From Pseudoxanthomonas suwonensis (GTDB lineage: Bacteria; Pseudomonadota; Gammaproteobacteria; Xanthomonadales; Xanthomonadaceae): DNA of 64,000 nt. This document shows, in pieces, positions 1 to 7,975 of the stretch. Under the pieces are notes generated by a model. That model saw only the letters and a program-made list of their open reading frames with translations. It did not search any database and was not told the DNA's origin. The position numbers and the translations under genes were made by a program. Each line of letters begins with the position of its first letter. The first letter of the stretch is position 1. Location: the NCBI RefSeq assembly GCF_000972865.1, contig NZ_CP011144.1, positions 3,827,721-3,891,720 of the forward strand, read 5' to 3'.

Positions 1-304
1 AGACCTCCGCGTACCGGTAGGACGCCCACAGGGCCTTGATTGATGTCCAGGTTCACCGTGGCCAACACGGTGCGCAGCCGACGGCGGTGCAGCCAGCGCC
101 GGACTAGGTGCAAGTCCAACATGCCCGGGCGACCCGCCAGCCGCCAGCCAGTGGTCAACGGCACGCTGCGTGTCGGCGGCGTAACCCTCGACCACCGGGA
201 AGCGCGCAAACCGCTTAAGCGCGGCCTGGTTCTCTAACTCAGTTTTATCAATGGGCGAGAATTTTTGAAAAACTTTTAAAATCCAATGGTTGTGAGATTT
301 TTAT
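1..304. other. Flanking stretch with a possible gene remnant on the minus strand
   Basis: No complete gene is visible. The minus strand holds an open frame running leftward from about 298 past 240 that reads as plausible protein (it includes ENQAALKRFARFPVVEGY), but it has no good start codon and turns into low-quality, proline/alanine-rich translation toward position 1. The 240-300 part is clearly A+T richer than its surroundings. It may be the edge of the transposition module or the remains of an older gene. I could not identify terminal inverted repeats here. Confidence 0.3.
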
Positions 305-1111
305 TCAGCAAAACATGCGATTCCAGCGAAGAACTAGCGTTAAATGGTCACGAACGTAGGCAGTTTGCGCTGTTGGGCCACGAACTTTTGCGGCTCGGCT
401 TATCGTGATTCGCTCCTGCTCGGCCTTGCGACGTAACCAGAGTTCCGCCAGTGCGACCTTCGCAAATGCCATTTCTGGTTGGGTCTCGGCGACTTTGCGA
501 AGCGACAGATCAAAAGCCTCGTCGAGACTCCTGTTGGCCGCAGGGCCGCGCGGAAAGGGTATCTGCCGATCCAGGCCGAGGCATGCAACGAGCACCTCCG
601 GTCCCCGTCCCGCCATGGCAAGGTGCAGCAGTCCAGCGGAAAGACCGGAAATAAAATTGGGATTGCGGTGGCCCAGCGCCATACACCCCAGGTACTTTCC
701 GAACAGTTCGGGTGAGAGCGCCGCGAGGCGGCTGCCCACGAACCGGAGGCCGTCCTTCGAAACGGTGAGCGCTTTCACGATGTCGCCGTCGCGGACTTGC
801 TTCATGCGATTGGCGACATTCGGATGCAGCTCAGCGATCAGTGCGAGGGTCTGGTCGATGGGAACGTGGCCTTCGAGCCACTTCTTGCAGGTTCCTGTTG
901 GCAACGAGCGTTTAGTTGCTTGCGGTTCGCTCCCGGATTGGATTGACCTGCGCTCAGCTCGGGCCCGAGGCGAGAAAGCCAATGCCCGTTCCATTGCGGT
1001 GGTGCCGTACACACCGCCCAGCGCCTCGGCTGCCGCCGCAAAGACCATGCGGCCAGCGATCAAGCGGGCCTCGGGATCCAGGATCCGAGTGGGCACGCGG
1101 CGTCGAGGCAT
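305..1111 (-). CDS. Hypothetical protein, divergent from the transposition genes
   Basis: A 268-residue protein I do not recognise. It begins with a basic stretch (MPRRRVPTR), has an alanine-rich helix-prone N-terminus and no clear membrane segment or catalytic motif. It is preferred over the overlapping plus-strand frame because its composition is more protein-like (balanced Leu/Ala/Glu with helical segments such as AFAKVALAELWLRRKAEQE). It is transcribed away from the small DNA-binding-like gene at 1184, and a 30-bp interrupted palindrome sits in the shared promoter region. That position suggests a passenger or accessory gene of the transposition module. Function unknown. Confidence 0.6.
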   Translation of the reverse strand: MPRRRVPTRILDPEARLIAGRMVFAAAAEALGGVYGTTAMERALAFSPRARAERRSIQSGSEPQATKRSLPTGTCKKWLEGHVPIDQTLALIAELHPNVANRMKQVRDGDIVKALTVSKDGLRFVGSRLAALSPELFGKYLGCMALGHRNPNFISGLSAGLLHLAMAGRGPEVLVACLGLDRQIPFPRGPAANRSLDEAFDLSLRKVAETQPEMAFAKVALAELWLRRKAEQERITISRAAKVRGPTAQTAYVRDHLTLVLRWNRMFC

Positions 1112-1134
1112 GAGCCTCCGAACTTAACAATCGT

Positions 1135-1164
1135 GGTAAAGAACGTACCGGTACCAACTTTACC
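1135..1164. promoter_or_regulatory. Interrupted palindrome in a divergent promoter (probable operator)
   Basis: The arms GGTAAAG (1135-1141) and CTTTACC (1158-1164) are perfect inverted repeats. They flank a 10-bp perfect palindrome GTACCGGTAC (1145-1154), with symmetric 3-nt spacers. It lies between the minus-strand gene ending its 5' side at 1111 and the plus-strand gene starting at about 1184. This is a typical place for a dimeric repressor or transposase-regulator site. The binding protein is not known. The small protein encoded just downstream is one candidate. Confidence 0.55.
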
Positions 1165-1183
1165 CTTCTTTGGCGAGCTGGGA

Positions 1184-1498
1184 ATGGATAACGTTAGGAG
1201 CATGGCCCCATCATCTCCAGAATCCACGGCCGCCTTAGATATCAACATCGAGGCATTGCAGCAGCGCTTTGGCATGGTTGTTGCGGGGCGTGACCTGGTG
1301 CGCCTGCTCGGCTATCGCACGTCGGCGGCCTTTCGCCAAGCGGTGCATAGGCAATCGCTCGGCGTTCGAACCTTCTTCATTCTTGGACGGCGCGGGCGCT
1401 GCGCTCGCACGTCCGATATCGCGCGCTGGGCTTTCGAGCACGGCGCGCCCCTGATACAAGGAGCGGAGTTCAAGTCGACCCCGGGTCGCTCCGAATAA
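1184..1498 (+). CDS. Small DNA-binding-like protein upstream of tniA
   Basis: A protein of about 104 residues with a basic, helix-rich centre (AGRDLVRLLGYRTSAAFRQAVHRQ) that looks like a winged-helix or excisionase-type DNA-binding fold, although no family is recognised with certainty. The frame is open from a GTG at 1133, but that start would put the operator-like palindrome inside the coding sequence. ATG 1184, with GGCGAG about 6 nt upstream, is preferred; ATG 1202 is also possible. It reads in the same direction as the transposase genes and could be a regulator or a target-site accessory factor of the element. Confidence 0.6.
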   Translation: MDNVRSMAPSSPESTAALDINIEALQQRFGMVVAGRDLVRLLGYRTSAAFRQAVHRQSLGVRTFFILGRRGRCARTSDIARWAFEHGAPLIQGAEFKSTPGRSE

Positions 1499-1503
1499 AA
1501 AAA

Positions 1504-1538
1504 GGGCGGTCCGTCGGGTTGCGTCCGTCGGATCGCCC
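1504..1538 (-). terminator. Hairpin with an adjoining A-run (terminator-like, leftward)
   Basis: The outer stem GGGCG/CGCCC continues through a G-T wobble into TCCG/CGGA around an irregular loop. The plus strand has seven A residues directly to the left, so transcripts reading leftward would end the hairpin with a U-run. It lies between the small gene ending at 1498 and tniA. It may protect the operator region from transcription coming out of the element, or it may act in both directions. Confidence 0.4.
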
Positions 1539-1674
1539 ATGACGAAGACACTCTGTGGCGCCCCCGTCGTCGTCATTGTCCGCGGCGAAACCTTCCACCG
1601 TCAAGCGTTCGCTCGCCGGATAAGCCCGGGTGTCGCCTTGTCACGCCTTGTCACGCGTGAACAGGGAGTTTCCC

Positions 1675-3543
1675 ATGGCCAATACGCCCGAAATTGAGAC
1701 ATCGGCACCACCGACTGCGCCGCACGCGAAGCGTGGTGCCGCGGTTATGCGGGTGAAGAAAGGAGTACTGGTGGTGTGCGAAGGGCGCGCCGCCAAGGTG
1801 TTGGCGATCGTCTCTGCATCGCAAATCTGGGTCAGCTACTTGGGCACCGACGACCACCAGTGGGTCAGTCTCGAGGCGCTGTCGCCGTACGAAGAATCTG
1901 ACCCGTCCACGCCGGCTCCGGCTGAAGTTAGAGTCGAAGACGACCTCGAGTTCGAACGCGCCGCCGAATGGACACGGATCTTCGATCGCTACATGGACTG
2001 TCCGGCGCTTCCGCCTGACGTTAAGGAACAAATCGGGAAAGAGATGGGAGTCAGTCGGCGCACAGTAGAGCGCCACTTCAATTTGTACCAATTCGATCCT
2101 AGCGCTCGCAGCCAACTTCCGTGCAAGTCGGGCCCGGAGAAGGGCACTTCTCATCTGGGCAAGGCCAAGCTGGCGATTGTCGACAAGGCGATCGAGGAAC
2201 GGTATCGCGTAGAAGAGCGAGGCTCTATTCAGGCCACCACCGATTTGGCGGGAGCGCGTTGCGCTGCCGCGGGTCTGGAGGCACCCTGCTACAACACTGT
2301 GCTGGCGCGCATCAAGACTCTGGACCGCTGGAAGCTGGCGCGCGAACGCCACGGTCGTGTTCGTGGCGATGCCAAGGCCGGTCCCGCCGGTTCCGGAATC
2401 CCGGGCAAGAGTGACATTAAGCCGCTTGACTTCGTGCAGATGGACCACGCGATCGTCGACGTGATCGTGGTCGACCCTGAGACGCGCGAAGAAATAGGAC
2501 GGCCCTGGATCACGCTGGCCATCGATATCGCCACTCGCTGTATCCTCGGCTTCTACCTGACCTTCGACGCCCCTTCGCAAACAAGCGTCGCGATCACGCT
2601 TGAGCAGTGCTGCCTGCCCAAGGATGCGTGGCTGAAGGGCTTGGGTGTCTCCGATCCATGGCTGCCCTTCGGTCTGATGAAGGTTATCGGCTGGGATAAC
2701 GCCAAATGTTTCCGCAATACCAATCTAATCAATGCGTGTCGCGAGCATGACATTAATCCCCGCTATCGGAAGGTGCGTAATCCGGTCCACGGCGCCCACA
2801 TCGAACGCGTAATCGGCACCTACATGGGGCGCATCCACCTAATCAAGGGAACGACCTTCTCGAACACAAAGGATCGCGAGGACTACAAGAGCGGAAAGAA
2901 GGCCATCATGACCTTGCAAGAGCTCGAGCTATGGACGATTCACGAGATCAACGGCCGCTACCACAACACCGAGCACGGTGGCCTGGAGCGTACGCCGCTA
3001 GAGGCTTGGAACGAGGCTTGGATGCAGGACGGGGTGACTCGGCTTCCTCCCATCCCCGCGGACCGGCGTGATTTTCGACTTTCCTTGTTCCCCCGCATCC
3101 AGCGCACGGCAGGACGCGAGGGCATTCAGCGCTTCAATATAAAGTATTGGGACGAAGGCCTGATTCCTCTGATTGGGGATAAGCGCAAGTTTTGGGTGGC
3201 CCACGATCCACGCAATATCAGCCGCGTCTACGTGCTGGTAGGAAGTACTTGGATTGACGTTCCCTGGCGCGATCGCACCCGTGCACCCATTGCCTTGTGG
3301 GAGTGGGTGCGCGCCAAGCGAGAGCTACGCAAGAGGCACAACGGCCCGGTCAGTAACGCCGCGGCCTTCAAGCACATCGAGGCTCAGCGCGAAATCGAGA
3401 AGAAGGCTGCGAAAAAAACGCGCCAGCAGCGGCGTGACCAACAACGTCGCCCCGAAGACGACCGACCCAAGGCCAGGGTTCACGCCGTGGACTATGGTGA
3501 CGCCCCAGTACTGCTTTCCAACCCTCTGGCAGGACGGCCATGA
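1675..3543 (+). CDS. tniA: TniA/TnsB-type DDE transposase
   Basis: A 622-residue transposase of the TniA/TnsB/MuA group, which catalyses strand transfer at the transposon ends. An N-terminal helix-turn-helix region (GVSRRTVERHFNLYQFD, about residues 125-142) precedes an rve-type catalytic core. D257 (QMDHAIVD), D341 (GWDNAKCF) and E377 (AHIERVIGTY) give the classical D-D-35-E spacing. A Mu-type C-terminal beta-barrel and a basic Lys/Arg-rich tail follow; in this family the tail contacts the ATPase partner. ATG 1675 is chosen because AGGGAG lies 6 nt upstream; a GTG at 1630 is the alternative. The gene overlaps tniB by 4 nt (ATGA), so the two are translationally coupled. Confidence 0.93.
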   Translation: MANTPEIETSAPPTAPHAKRGAAVMRVKKGVLVVCEGRAAKVLAIVSASQIWVSYLGTDDHQWVSLEALSPYEESDPSTPAPAEVRVEDDLEFERAAEWTRIFDRYMDCPALPPDVKEQIGKEMGVSRRTVERHFNLYQFDPSARSQLPCKSGPEKGTSHLGKAKLAIVDKAIEERYRVEERGSIQATTDLAGARCAAAGLEAPCYNTVLARIKTLDRWKLARERHGRVRGDAKAGPAGSGIPGKSDIKPLDFVQMDHAIVDVIVVDPETREEIGRPWITLAIDIATRCILGFYLTFDAPSQTSVAITLEQCCLPKDAWLKGLGVSDPWLPFGLMKVIGWDNAKCFRNTNLINACREHDINPRYRKVRNPVHGAHIERVIGTYMGRIHLIKGTTFSNTKDREDYKSGKKAIMTLQELELWTIHEINGRYHNTEHGGLERTPLEAWNEAWMQDGVTRLPPIPADRRDFRLSLFPRIQRTAGREGIQRFNIKYWDEGLIPLIGDKRKFWVAHDPRNISRVYVLVGSTWIDVPWRDRTRAPIALWEWVRAKRELRKRHNGPVSNAAAFKHIEAQREIEKKAAKKTRQQRRDQQRRPEDDRPKARVHAVDYGDAPVLLSNPLAGRP

Positions 3544-4436
3544 CCACCGCCCCCACTGATCTCTCAGACGCGGCCCGTGCATTGCTGCAAGCCACGACAA
3601 TGCAAAAGGTCGACTGGATTTTGGCCGATGCTTGGGTGCACACACCCACGACGACTATCGCTTTTCAGTGGATGGCGTACATGCATCGCTGTGGCGTGGT
3701 GATGCGGCCGCCCTGCCTGCACCTTATCGCCGAAGGCGGCATGGGAAAGACGGCCGTACTGCTGGCTTACACCGAACTGCATCCGGTACAACAAACGCCG
3801 GACGATCCGCTTCGGCTTCAGCGCCCAATCGTCTACGTCGAATGCAAGCCAGAGCACCAAGGGGAGCGGGGCGTACGGCACGCGATTCTGAAGGCCTGCT
3901 GGCCTAGCGCCACGCACATTAGGGGTACGGAGGAGGAGGTCGATTCCACGCTGCGCGCGCAGGGGGTGCGCATGCTGTTGCTTGACGAGTTCGGCGAGCT
4001 GACCAAGGCCGGCGCAGCCAGCCATCGGCGTGCATTGTCGGAACTCAAGCGCCTCAGCAATACCGCACGTGTCGGGATCGTGGCCGCCACGGTGACCAAC
4101 TTGGCACATGTGCTCGACGTGGATCAACAGTTTGCCAGCCGCTTCAAGCGCAAGATCACCATCTCGCCTTGGGCGCTGTCGAACGACCTGCGCAACTTCG
4201 TCTACGGTCTGCAGCGCAACCTGCCATTCCCGGAGCGCTCGCAGCTGGACGATCGCCAGTGCCTGCCGTTGATCGCCCAGCACAGCGAGGGAAATACCAA
4301 GGAAATTGTCGAGGTGATCCGACTGGCGGCACTGCATGCGCTTGAAGCGGATGCGGCGCACATTTCCCATGACAGCCTCGTACTGGCCATCGAAAGCCCG
4401 ACCCCGCCGAGTGTGGCTCTGCGGAGGGTGGCATGA
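3540..4436 (+). CDS. tniB: TniB/TnsC-type AAA+ ATPase
   Basis: A 298-residue AAA+ ATPase that in Tn7/Tn5053-type elements links the transposase to the target-selector protein. Walker A is EGGMGKT with Lys70, and Walker B is MLLLDEFGEL with Asp149 and Glu150. A sensor region follows (VGIVAATVTNLAHVLDVDQQFASRFKR), with an arginine-finger-like Arg in FASRFKR. The length matches TniB of Tn5053 (about 300 residues) rather than Tn7 TnsC (over 500). It starts inside the tniA stop and ends with a 4-nt overlap into the next tniQ, so the four genes form one operon. Confidence 0.92.
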   Translation: MTTAPTDLSDAARALLQATTMQKVDWILADAWVHTPTTTIAFQWMAYMHRCGVVMRPPCLHLIAEGGMGKTAVLLAYTELHPVQQTPDDPLRLQRPIVYVECKPEHQGERGVRHAILKACWPSATHIRGTEEEVDSTLRAQGVRMLLLDEFGELTKAGAASHRRALSELKRLSNTARVGIVAATVTNLAHVLDVDQQFASRFKRKITISPWALSNDLRNFVYGLQRNLPFPERSQLDDRQCLPLIAQHSEGNTKEIVEVIRLAALHALEADAAHISHDSLVLAIESPTPPSVALRRVA

Positions 4437-5152
4437 AAGTCGAGCATTGGGCCGCGCTGGGAGCACGCCGCGGCGCGGGCGAGTCGTTGGCCTCCTGGTT
4501 GCGGGCTAGTCCCTTAGGTGCGGAGGCCTTTGGCGTGCCTCCCACGTCCGAGCTAGGTGTGGGCTCATTGTTCTGCCCGGCCTGCCATGTGGACGAAATG
4601 GGTCGACGTCGGTGGTACACGCGTGAAGACTGGCCTGTGGACGGCGTTGTGTGCGCGACCCATGCCTTGCCGCTGCTGCGCTGCGAAACAGCGCCAGCCC
4701 GGCTGTGGGGGCGGCGCTGGTCGAAGACGCTGCGGGACGAATTTCGTGCTCTGGGCATGTGGTCCCAGCAAGTTCAGGTGCACGCGGTCGGCGATGCGAT
4801 CGCGCATGCTGTCTGCGCGCGGAGCGATCCGCGGGTGGCCCATTCCCGCGCCTGGACCGAAGCGCAGTGGCACCTGTGGGCGAGTGGGTGGCCCGTGCGG
4901 ACCGCTCCGCGATTCCCTCGCCGTGGCCCCCTGACTCCAGTGCTTCAGTTCGATCGTTTGGCGCTAGCAGCGATCGTTCACCGCGTGTTCGTCGCGTTGG
5001 ATATCGGGCAAGAGACGGGTTGGCCGGCGCTGCCGATCCGCGCTCGGGCGTTAGCCTGGCTGGAAGGTCGGATCGGGCGGGTGCATCCGCATTGGCGGCC
5101 GCGTCTGGCGCTGTGCTTTCGCGACGCGACGTGGTCAAAGTCGCGGACATGA
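4433..5152 (+). CDS. tniQ: TniQ family target-selection protein, short form
   Basis: A 239-residue TniQ-like protein. The N-terminal zinc-binding signature is complete: SLFCPACHVDEMGRRRWY, followed by VVCATHALPLLRCE (C-x2-C, then C-x2-H and a further Cys), as in TniQ/TnsD. The C-terminal half, after about residue 90, is Arg/Trp-rich and not recognised. TniQ proteins bind target DNA and recruit the TniB/TnsC ATPase. This one is clearly shorter than the next gene and much shorter than TnsD. It overlaps both neighbours by 4 nt (ATGA), so it is likely a normal operon member and not a decayed copy. Confidence 0.82.
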   Translation: MKVEHWAALGARRGAGESLASWLRASPLGAEAFGVPPTSELGVGSLFCPACHVDEMGRRRWYTREDWPVDGVVCATHALPLLRCETAPARLWGRRWSKTLRDEFRALGMWSQQVQVHAVGDAIAHAVCARSDPRVAHSRAWTEAQWHLWASGWPVRTAPRFPRRGPLTPVLQFDRLALAAIVHRVFVALDIGQETGWPALPIRARALAWLEGRIGRVHPHWRPRLALCFRDATWSKSRT

Positions 5153-6504
5153 CGCGACTGCAGATTGTCCTCAGTCGCATTAGCCGCGAGGACGAGTCGG
5201 GGGCGTACCTGCCGTTGCTTGCGGACGAGACGGTGGCTAGTTGGGCCCGTCGGCAACCCGGCGTCTGCCTGCATTCCGAATCGCTAGAGAAGGATACGTT
5301 TGGACAGCTGATTATCGACCTACCCGAGTTGCCGCGCACGTTGCAGGAACAGCTGCAACGCGCCGCCCAGCCGCCGGACGACTGGTTGCTGCTACCACAC
5401 CAGCGTACGTTGCAGTGCCCGCGTTGCCTTGCCGAAGACTGGGCGCAGGGTGTGCCGGCCTACAACCGACGAGCCTGGTGTGTCGCTTGGAGAACCTGCT
5501 GCCCGCGGCATGGGCCCCTGTTTGATACCGACAATCACAAGACGCCGCCCAGATGGATGCGCCTGCTCGAGAGTCCACGGTGGACCGGGCAGGAGCTGTG
5601 CATCAGGCGCCACCGACCAAATGGGGTATTGCTGCGTTTCTCGCTCGGCGCAGATCGCCGTGCGATCCATTTGGAAACGGCTCTCGCCGGCCGACAGCAC
5701 GGCGCGTGGTTTCCGAAGGGAATGACCCAAACCACGTTGCGAGCGATCTACCGCGAGCTCGTTTCGGACTTACTTGACCAGGTCTACTTGGCCCATGACG
5801 GACCGGAGGATCAGCATCCTAATCCTGGATTCAATCGTGCGAAGAACGGCAATCGCTTCGCGATCAATGTCCTCGCCGAAGCGATCTTGTCCGAGTGGAC
5901 AGCTACGCCGCTGCCGACGTCCGCGCTAGCGCTGCGTACGCCGCTACTGGTGCGGGCAATTGGCTGGGGCGAGGACCGTCCACTGCGCGTGCGAACTGGG
6001 CAGGTGCTGCTCCATGGGCCTACTGAGCGGACGCACTCGCTGGCGCATTACGATGCGTTGCTCCGGAAAGAGGATTACGCTCGGCTCGCGAAACCGACAG
6101 ATGACGAGTGTGTCGGCTATCTGACCTTGCCGGAGGCTCGCCTTCTAGGATTGTCCTGTAGCGAGACGATCACCGTCCTTACGCGAATGACTGCGCAAGG
6201 ACGGTTCTTGGCCTTTGATGCCCGACGCGGATGCCTGGTCGAAAACCGCTCCTTGCCCCAGCAAGCGCACCTGACGCCGGAGCAGGTCCCCACGAGCGTG
6301 ATGTTGCCCGCGTGGGCCTTTCGTCCGCCGCCATCCCTTGGCATGAACGCGGTGTCGGATGAATTGCGCGACCTGCTAGGAGCGAAGTCACCCGATTCGA
6401 AGTTGCGTGATGCCGCTCGGCAGAGACGCCGGCATCGAAATGAGCGAAATAACGTGCGGTTTTCTCCCGCGCGCCGCGGCGACGAAGCCACTTCGGACGA
6501 CTAG
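5149..6504 (+). CDS. tniQ: Second TniQ/TnsD-like protein
   Basis: A 451-residue protein with a second, distinct TniQ-type zinc signature near residue 80: LQCPRCLAEDWAQGVPAYNRRAWCVAWRTCCPRHGPLF. The N-terminus (SGAYLPLLADETVASWARR) also resembles the conserved TniQ start, where a proline/Glu-rich segment precedes S-W. The C-terminal half probably binds DNA (ECVGYLTLPEARLLGLSCSETITVLTRMTAQG looks helix-turn-helix-like) and ends in a basic tail. The frame continues upstream inside the previous gene; ATG 5149 is chosen because it overlaps that stop as ATGA. Two TniQ proteins in one operon suggest two target-choice modes or a two-part selector. Confidence 0.8.
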   Translation: MTRLQIVLSRISREDESGAYLPLLADETVASWARRQPGVCLHSESLEKDTFGQLIIDLPELPRTLQEQLQRAAQPPDDWLLLPHQRTLQCPRCLAEDWAQGVPAYNRRAWCVAWRTCCPRHGPLFDTDNHKTPPRWMRLLESPRWTGQELCIRRHRPNGVLLRFSLGADRRAIHLETALAGRQHGAWFPKGMTQTTLRAIYRELVSDLLDQVYLAHDGPEDQHPNPGFNRAKNGNRFAINVLAEAILSEWTATPLPTSALALRTPLLVRAIGWGEDRPLRVRTGQVLLHGPTERTHSLAHYDALLRKEDYARLAKPTDDECVGYLTLPEARLLGLSCSETITVLTRMTAQGRFLAFDARRGCLVENRSLPQQAHLTPEQVPTSVMLPAWAFRPPPSLGMNAVSDELRDLLGAKSPDSKLRDAARQRRRHRNERNNVRFSPARRGDEATSDD

Positions 6505-6831
6505 AGAACATCGATGGGTTGCTGGAGGGGAGGGAGACTAAGAGTAGAGATTTTCGGTAACCCGAAGGCCGCTTTCGCCCAAGGGCGGGCATCCTGGTGA
6601 GGAGGGGATTAGAGATGGTTATCGAAGAAAAATGCACACAGACCGATTCCTTTTCCTGTCAGAATTCGGGCCAGATAGAGGAGCCTCCAATTCCACTATT
6701 CGGCCTCCGAAACGTAATGCCCCCAAATTTGGGGTGAGTTGAGCGGATGCTCCTCTTCAAGTACCGTAGGGCCATGTCGACCTTCCGCCGCCCTAGCTAC
6801 AGCCGAATACCGGTCTGATCGCAACGATCAT
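6505..6831. other. Non-coding stretch behind the transposition operon; possible element end
   Basis: No gene seen. It contains small hairpins (around 6555-6600) and a perfect 14-bp palindrome, CCCCAAATTTGGGG, at 6721-6734. The right end of the transposon is expected somewhere here, between tniQ and the tRNA gene, but I could not match it to a left-end repeat by eye. Confidence 0.35.
6721..6734. repeat. 14-bp perfect palindrome
   Basis: CCCCAAATTTGGGG, without mismatch or spacer, lies about 100 nt upstream of the tRNA gene. No U-run follows, so it is not a standard terminator. It could be a protein-binding site or part of the transposon end. Confidence 0.5.
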
Positions 6832-6924
6832 GCCCCTGTAGCTCAATGGGTAGAGCAGCGGATTTATATCCCGTCAGCGCCAGATAAGCGGCTTGTGCCG
6901 GTTCGAGCCCGGCCAGGGGCACCA
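6832..6924 (+). tRNA. Unusual class-II-like tRNA, predicted anticodon UAU
   Basis: A 93-nt tRNA gene with CCA encoded. The acceptor stem GCCCCTG/CAGGGGC is perfect. The D arm is GCTC/GAGC with A14 and a GGG in the loop, and the T arm is GCCGG-TTCGAGC-CCGGC. The anticodon stem GCGGA/CCCGT is weak (one wobble, one A-C mismatch) around the loop TTTATAT, which gives anticodon UAU (isoleucine AUA). A 22-nt variable region separates the anticodon and T arms, long enough for a class II variable arm, which isoleucine tRNAs normally lack. It sits between the transposition module and accessory genes. It may be a genuine odd tRNA carried by mobile DNA or a decayed or insertion-modified copy. Confidence 0.65.
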
Positions 6925-6962
6925 CCTGTTCGCGTGGCCACGCGCTACGCTTGGAGCCAGCC

Positions 6963-7148
6963 ATGAGTAAGATACTGCGATTTCGTTCGTCCCCCGACCC
7001 CAATGCCTGCACTTGGGAAGAAGCATTGATGAGTGGTATGGAAATCTGTCCGCCTGGCGAGCTTCCGCTGGATGTCGGGCCGGGTGACCTGGAAAGTGCC
7101 TACGACGAACCGGCCGAAGTCCTTTCCCTGGATACCCATAGGAAGTGA
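6963..7148 (+). CDS. Small hypothetical protein behind the tRNA
   Basis: A 61-residue acidic protein beginning MSKILRFRSSPDPNACTWEE and ending in LSLDTHRK. It has no membrane segment and no recognised domain. ATG 6963 has GGAG 7 nt upstream; a TTG at 6951 would add four residues. It follows the tRNA 3' end by only 38 nt and may be co-transcribed with the accessory genes to its right. Function unknown. Confidence 0.5.
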   Translation: MSKILRFRSSPDPNACTWEEALMSGMEICPPGELPLDVGPGDLESAYDEPAEVLSLDTHRK

Positions 7149-7228
7149 ACGCTTGCGCCTGCTGAAGGGCTGGCGCCCATCCCATATATGGGGGCATTTC
7201 GCTCGTCGGGAAATGGTAGCGTGCCAGC

Positions 7229-7474
7229 ATGGTCGATTGCATTGCTCGGGACGCTTATCTGGCGCATATCGTCTACGACGAGGTGCGAGGTGGCTGGTGC
7301 TTGACCGAGGAAGGGCGAGATTTGTTGATCGACGCCATGCTCGCCGCATCTCGCGAGCGCGATTGTCTGGACGTGATCGAAGGGCGTCTGCGGCCTGAAG
7401 ATTTGCACTTCTTTCCGCCCTCGCTGGTGCGGAAGGCCAAGCCGACCTTCCCGGCCAAGTACCGCAAGAGCTGA
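7229..7474 (+). CDS. Small hypothetical protein
   Basis: An 81-residue soluble protein (starts MVDCIARDAYLAHIVYDEVR, ends TFPAKYRKS). No family recognised. Its stop lies two nucleotides before the start of the exonuclease-like gene at 7477, so the genes are probably one transcript and translationally coupled. The ribosome-binding site is weak. Confidence 0.55.
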   Translation: MVDCIARDAYLAHIVYDEVRGGWCLTEEGRDLLIDAMLAASRERDCLDVIEGRLRPEDLHFFPPSLVRKAKPTFPAKYRKS

Positions 7475-7476
7475 GC

Positions 7477-7975
7477 ATGGAAACGAATCCAGGATCCGCT
7501 GTGATGCGCCTGTTCCTCGACGCCGAATGGGCAGATGCCACTGGAACTGAGCTGGTGCGCCTAGCGCTGGTCAGCAAGGATGGCCGTCGCAAGCTCTACG
7601 TCGAACGGGATCCGCTGCCACCGGCAGGATCAGATTTTGTTGGGCACGTGGTCTATCCGTTGTTGGAGCGGGGCTGGCCAGCCATGCCTGACCTGGACTT
7701 AGCTGAGCGCGTTCGCGCCTTCTTGGACGCCGCAGGGGTGCCGGAGGTCTTGGCCGACCACCCGAACGATTTCGCGCTGCTTCGCCGCGTGCTGGCCCAG
7801 GCTGCTGCTCCGGTGGAATGGGGGTCGGTTCTGGTCGACCAGTCTGACGTGTGGGGCCACATTGAAACCTATTTCGATCGCCCCCCCGGACCGGCGTCGA
7901 TTCCGACACCATGCCGCGGTCGACGCTGAAGCCTTGCGGTGGGCCTTTTCCTACGTCAACGAAGGCACCGGCTGA
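7477..7975 (+). pseudogene. DnaQ-fold 3'-5' exonuclease-like gene, frameshifted at a C7 run
   Basis: The first of two adjacent paralogs. The N-terminus has the exonuclease signature MRLFLDAEWADATGTELVRLALVS (D-x-E), close to MYFFLDTEWAD in the next gene, and VLADHPNDFALLRRVL matches the paralog's second acidic motif. The frame as written stops at 7929. After the seven C residues at 7881-7887, the +1 frame continues with HHAAVDAEALRWAF, equivalent to HHALVDAEALRQAW in the paralog, and ends at TGA 7973-7975, exactly overlapping the next ATG. One C too many explains everything: a sequencing error, a real mutation, or slippage that switches the last motif on and off. Start ATG 7477, or 7504. Confidence 0.75.

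Noticed and set aside
405..1127. Plus-strand 240-residue frame opposite the first gene
   Set aside because: It is Ser/Arg/Pro-rich with no plausible domain, as expected for an antisense frame; the minus-strand frame has normal composition.
1675..6504. CRISPR-associated transposon
   Set aside because: No Cas gene, guide array or Cascade-like protein lies in the window, although the two TniQ proteins recall such systems.
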